A stretch of 10,689 bases of DNA, taken from an uncultured Lachnospiraceae bacterium (lineage in GTDB: Bacteria; Bacillota_A; Clostridia; Lachnospirales; Lachnospiraceae). How positions within the stretch are numbered: the first letter of the stretch is position 1; each line of letters starts with the position of its first letter. Positions 7,921-10,689 of the stretch are shown piece by piece. The translations under genes were made by a program, and so were the position numbers. The notes under the pieces are model-generated. The model was not told the origin of the DNA. It searched no databases and saw only the letters and a list, made by a program, of their open reading frames with translations. Location of the stretch: assembly GCA_905200565.1 (NCBI GenBank), contig CAJKKX010000034.1:1-10689 (forward strand), in the 5' to 3' direction.

Positions 7921-9618
7921 ATGGAAATGAGGAAAAAGAAACTCCCCATCGGGATTGAGGATTTTCAGGAAATCCGGACGGAAGGCTTTTACTACGTAGA
8001 TAAAACGGAAATGATTCGGGAGCTGCTTGAAAACTGGGCGAAGGTGAATCTTTTTACCCGTCCGAGAAGATTTGGCAAATCTTTAAATATGAGTATGCTG
8101 AAATATTTTTTCGATTTGAATACGGATAAATCCATTTTTGACGGACTGAAAATTTCGGAGGCGACAGCGCTCTGCGAGGAATATATGGGGAAATTTCCGG
8201 TGATTTCCGTATCTTTAAAAGGAATTAACGCGGGGAATTATGAAACTGCGAGGGCTATGGCAGTATGGACGATTAATGAGGAAGCCAGCCGGATGCAGTA
8301 TCTTCTGGAAAGTGACAGGCTTACGCAGTACGATAAGGAGAAATTCTCAGATCTTTTGAGCCGTAAAATGGACGATGCAACGCTTTTTGGAAGTCTGCGT
8401 GAATTATCGGGACTGCTGAGAAAGCATTACGGTCAGAAAGTGGTAATTCTGCTCGATGAATATGATGTTCCGCTGGCAAAAGCGTTCAGCCAGGGATATT
8501 ATGAGCAGATGATAGTGCTGATCCGCAATCTGTTTGAACAGACGCTGAAAACAAATGAAAATCTGCAGTTCGCGGTGCTGACTGGCTGTATGCGGATTTC
8601 AAAAGAAAGTATCTTTACCGGGCTGAATAATCTGCGGGTGCTGTCCATAGCAGATGTGCGGTTTGATGAATATTTTGGGTTCACAGATGCAGAAGTGAGG
8701 GAATTGTTAGACTATTACGGATTATCCGGAAGCTATGAGGCGGCAAAAGAGTGGTATGACGGATATCAGTTCGGAGATGTGGGCGTATATTGCCCTTGGG
8801 ATGTGCTCAATTATTGTGATTCGCTGAGGGCGGATTCTGAGGCGCAGCCTCAGAATTACTGGTCAAATACCAGCAGCAATGATGCGGTAAAGCGATTCAT
8901 CCAGCAGGCGGATATGGAACCGACAAAGCAGGAGATTGAACGGCTGATTGCCGGAGAGACAATCAAAAAGGAGATTCATCAGGAGCTGACCTATCAGGAT
9001 ATGTACAGCTCGATTGAGAATCTGTGGAGCGTCCTCTTTACGACAGGATATCTTACCCAGAGGGGAAAACCGGAAAAGAAGCTTTTCAGCCTTGCCATTC
9101 CCAATATGGAAATCCGTGAAATCTTTACAGAACAGATTATGACGCTTTTTAAAGAGGATATCCGGAAAAACAGGGAGACGGTGGACGATTTCTGCCGTGC
9201 GCTGCAGGAAGGAAATGCGGAAGAAGTGGAAAAGCAGTTTTCGCAGTTCTTAAAAAAGACAATCAGCATCCGCGATACCTTCGTAAAAAAGCAATTAAAA
9301 GAAAACTTCTATCATGGTATTTTACTTGGAATCCTTGGCAGCTATCATGCCTGGATTGTATCCTCAAACCGGGAAGCGGGAGACGGCTACAGCGATATTC
9401 TGCTTTACATGGACGAGGAAGAGCTGGGCATTGTAATTGAAGTAAAATACGCCCAAAACGGCAGGCTGGAGGAGGGCTGCCGGGAAGCACTCGAACAGAT
9501 AGAAGCGAACCGGTATGAAGAAGCGCTTAGGGAAGAAGGCGCAGAGCATATCTTAAAATATGGAATTGCCTGCTATAAAAAGCGCTGCCGGGTCATACTT
9601 GCGAATGAGGCTGAATAA
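7921..9618 (+). CDS. AAA-ATPase-like protein with C-terminal PD-(D/E)XK nuclease domain (PDDEXK_9 type)
   Basis: The protein has 565 residues. AGGAG at 7904-7908 is 12 bases from this ATG, slightly long; the ATG at 7927 is an alternative, and the nearer ATGs at 7913 and 7916 are out of frame. The N-terminus has the family opening LPIGIEDFQEIR and YYVDKTEMI. It continues with a Walker A-like RPRRFGKSLN (47-56, K53), Walker B VVILLDEYD (174-182) and a sensor-like LTGCMRISKESIF (220-232). The C-terminus (about 455-565) has YHGILLGIL, then E485, D492 in GYSDILLY, and IEVKY with E507 and K509, a complete-looking PD-(D/E)XK site. This matches the AAA-ATPase_like plus PDDEXK_9 (DUF1703) architecture, normally 500-580 residues, so it looks full length. 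Its biological role is unknown; DNA cleavage is plausible from the motif but not demonstrated for the family as far as I know. The gene is monocistronic, with the next promoter only 19 bases downstream of its stop codon. Confidence 0.93.
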   Translation: MEMRKKKLPIGIEDFQEIRTEGFYYVDKTEMIRELLENWAKVNLFTRPRRFGKSLNMSMLKYFFDLNTDKSIFDGLKISEATALCEEYMGKFPVISVSLKGINAGNYETARAMAVWTINEEASRMQYLLESDRLTQYDKEKFSDLLSRKMDDATLFGSLRELSGLLRKHYGQKVVILLDEYDVPLAKAFSQGYYEQMIVLIRNLFEQTLKTNENLQFAVLTGCMRISKESIFTGLNNLRVLSIADVRFDEYFGFTDAEVRELLDYYGLSGSYEAAKEWYDGYQFGDVGVYCPWDVLNYCDSLRADSEAQPQNYWSNTSSNDAVKRFIQQADMEPTKQEIERLIAGETIKKEIHQELTYQDMYSSIENLWSVLFTTGYLTQRGKPEKKLFSLAIPNMEIREIFTEQIMTLFKEDIRKNRETVDDFCRALQEGNAEEVEKQFSQFLKKTISIRDTFVKKQLKENFYHGILLGILGSYHAWIVSSNREAGDGYSDILLYMDEEELGIVIEVKYAQNGRLEEGCREALEQIEANRYEEALREEGAEHILKYGIACYKKRCRVILANEAE

Positions 9619-9636
9619 AAATTTTTGGAGATTGTC

Positions 9637-9665
9637 TTGCGGTTTTTGCTGATTTCACATATAAT
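9637..9665 (+). promoter_or_regulatory. SigA promoter upstream of the sensor kinase gene
   Basis: TTGCGG (9637-9642), a 17-base spacer and a perfect TATAAT (9660-9665) make this the strongest promoter match in the window. Transcription would begin near 9672, giving a leader of about 125 bases before the ATG at 9797. Confidence 0.72.
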
Positions 9666-9691
9666 GAAAGTGAGTCGAAAGATGAAGATAT

Positions 9692-9722
9692 GGTGCAGGG
9701 TAGCACCTTAAAAAGAAATCCC
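9692..9722 (+). ncRNA. Small hairpin with possible pseudoknot in the kinase leader
   Basis: GGTGC (9692-9696) pairs with GCACC (9703-9707) around a 6-base loop, AGGGTA. The GGG of that loop (9698-9700) could pair with CCC at 9720-9722 across an A-rich linker, which would be a compact H-type pseudoknot. Only three base pairs support the second helix, and no known riboswitch class was recognised. Confidence 0.3.
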
Positions 9723-9731
9723 GGTAGAAGT

Positions 9732-9755
9732 AGCCCTCGTCGCAAGACGAGGGCT
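9732..9755 (+). terminator. GCAA-tetraloop hairpin in the kinase leader, possible attenuator
   Basis: AGCCCTCGTC (9732-9741) and GACGAGGGCT (9746-9755) form a perfect 10-bp stem closed by a GCAA (GNRA) tetraloop. The tail GATTCTATAC is only moderately T-rich, so termination would be partial at best. It stands between the promoter at 9637-9665 and the kinase start, which fits an attenuator or the 3' end of a leader RNA of about 85 bases (inference). Confidence 0.6.
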
Positions 9756-9796
9756 GATTCTATACGTCAACATCAAATGATAGATAAGGTGTAGGT

Positions 9797-10689
9797 ATGA
9801 ATTTGAAAAAAAGATTAATTGCAAGATACCGGTCTATGGAACTGGCCAAAAAGATACTTGCCATTTTGTTGTCTATTTCTTTGCTGCAGATCGGAATGAT
9901 TTTGTTGATTGCATACCACTTAAGTGCAACAATTATTACAGAACAGGCAAGGGAATTGATTGATGAAAATCTTGGACAAAGTGCAGGAAGCATCCAGGCT
10001 GCGTTTGAACGATATGATAGTATTATACAGGAAATATATACAAACACTTCCTATGTGGAGGATTTAGATATTATTAATTCGTGGGATGGAGAAGAATATT
10101 ATTTGTCAATGCACTCCCTGGGCAGCAAGATGCAGGACCTGATTTATTTGAATGATGATATTCTCGGGATTGCACTTGTGGGAAAATACGGAGATGAATG
10201 CTTTTATGATAATATTACACATTCCGGGCAGGAAAGCCTGTGCTTTGATGATGAGACGCTTCATCATACGCTGGCAAAACAGGCAATGGAACAGAAGGAC
10301 AGTGTATACTCCGGATTGCTGACCAGGGAGGACAGCCGGTATGGTACGCACTCCTTTTTTTATATCGCGCATCAGCTAACAGATTTTAATAACTATGAAA
10401 AAGGGGCAGTTGGGTGTGTGCTTCTGTGTATTGACGAAAGTAAATTCCGAAAAGCATACAGCCAGGGGATGGAAGAAAATAATCTCTCTTTCGTAGTAGA
10501 CAGTTACGGAAATATCGTATCTATTTACCAGGAGGGATATAGCGGAGTTAATATTTTTGGAGAGCCACTTACGGAACCGCTGGACAAGGAGAGTCTGGAT
10601 GAGCTTGAACATCAGGCATCGTTGTTTGCAGAGGGAATATCGTATTTCCATGCCAGAAATCTGGATACGAATGCGGTAAGCATTTTGGA
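9797..10689 (+). CDS. YesM-like sensor histidine kinase, N-terminal sensor half (3'-truncated by window edge)
   Basis: The frame is open from the ATG at 9797 to the edge (297 codons). AAGGTG at 9786-9791 provides the ribosome binding site. A basic start (MNLKKR, KK at 18-19) precedes a membrane helix (about 19-41), then a long extracytoplasmic stretch with an amphipathic helix (ELIDENLGQSAGSIQAAF) and a NTSYVEDL segment, as in YesM-family kinases with a Cache-type sensor domain. Later VGCVLLCIDESKF and LSFVVDSYGNIVSIY are typical PAS/Cache beta strands. The expected second membrane helix, HAMP, His_kinase (HisKA_2/YesM-type) and HATPase domains would lie beyond 10689, so the kinase assignment rests on the N-terminal half only. 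In this family the partner is usually an AraC-type response regulator controlling sugar uptake or hydrolase genes. A methyl-accepting chemotaxis protein or other Cache sensor is a less likely alternative. Confidence 0.78.
   Translation, partial: MNLKKRLIARYRSMELAKKILAILLSISLLQIGMILLIAYHLSATIITEQARELIDENLGQSAGSIQAAFERYDSIIQEIYTNTSYVEDLDIINSWDGEEYYLSMHSLGSKMQDLIYLNDDILGIALVGKYGDECFYDNITHSGQESLCFDDETLHHTLAKQAMEQKDSVYSGLLTREDSRYGTHSFFYIAHQLTDFNNYEKGAVGCVLLCIDESKFRKAYSQGMEENNLSFVVDSYGNIVSIYQEGYSGVNIFGEPLTEPLDKESLDELEHQASLFAEGISYFHARNLDTNAVSIL

Noticed and set aside
9760..10651. Antisense open frames across the kinase gene
   Set aside because: They overlap the kinase frame, which has a promoter, a ribosome binding site and family-like sequence, and their products show no domain.

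Overview
The window looks like a chromosomal segment of a gut Firmicute of the Lachnospiraceae type (Clostridia). The evidence is moderate GC content, AAGGAGG-like ribosome binding sites, Clostridia-style SigA promoters, glycoside hydrolase family 3 (GH3) enzymes with the reversed domain order known from Ruminococcus albus and Butyrivibrio, Flg_new (Listeria/Bacteroides) repeats, and a YesM-like sensor kinase. Genus cannot be fixed from the sequence.

Layout. Positions 1-6160 hold three co-directional genes that look like an exported glycan-degradation cluster. They are the catalytic half of a GH3 protein with a secreted Ig-like tail (cut by the left edge), a secreted non-enzymatic protein with a group-3 Ig-like domain, two Flg_new repeats and a CBM6/35-like C-terminal domain, and a complete GH3 enzyme anchored by a membrane helix at each end. 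Short gaps of about 80-100 bases separate the genes, and each gap carries a strong inverted repeat. A GC-rich terminator, usable from both sides, closes the cluster at 6188-6241.

Positions 6296-9618 hold two divergent P-loop ATPases, each fused to a PD-(D/E)XK-like domain. The leftward one is of the AAA_14/DUF4143 type with an apparently decayed nuclease site. The rightward one is of the AAA-ATPase-like/PDDEXK_9 type with an intact-looking site. Between them lies a 310-base control region with a promoter and three copies of a 9-base box. These families are common in Clostridia and Bacteroidetes, but their function is not established.

From 9637 to the right edge there is a near-consensus SigA promoter, a structured leader of about 125 bases with two hairpins (one a perfect 10-bp stem with a GCAA tetraloop), and the first 297 codons of a membrane sensor that looks like the extracytoplasmic half of a YesM-type histidine kinase. 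Such kinases usually sit with an AraC-type response regulator and sugar transport genes, which would be expected just beyond the window. The most plausible unit of interest is the GH3 / binding protein / GH3 cluster. No CRISPR array, tRNA, rRNA, insertion sequence or prophage gene was seen.
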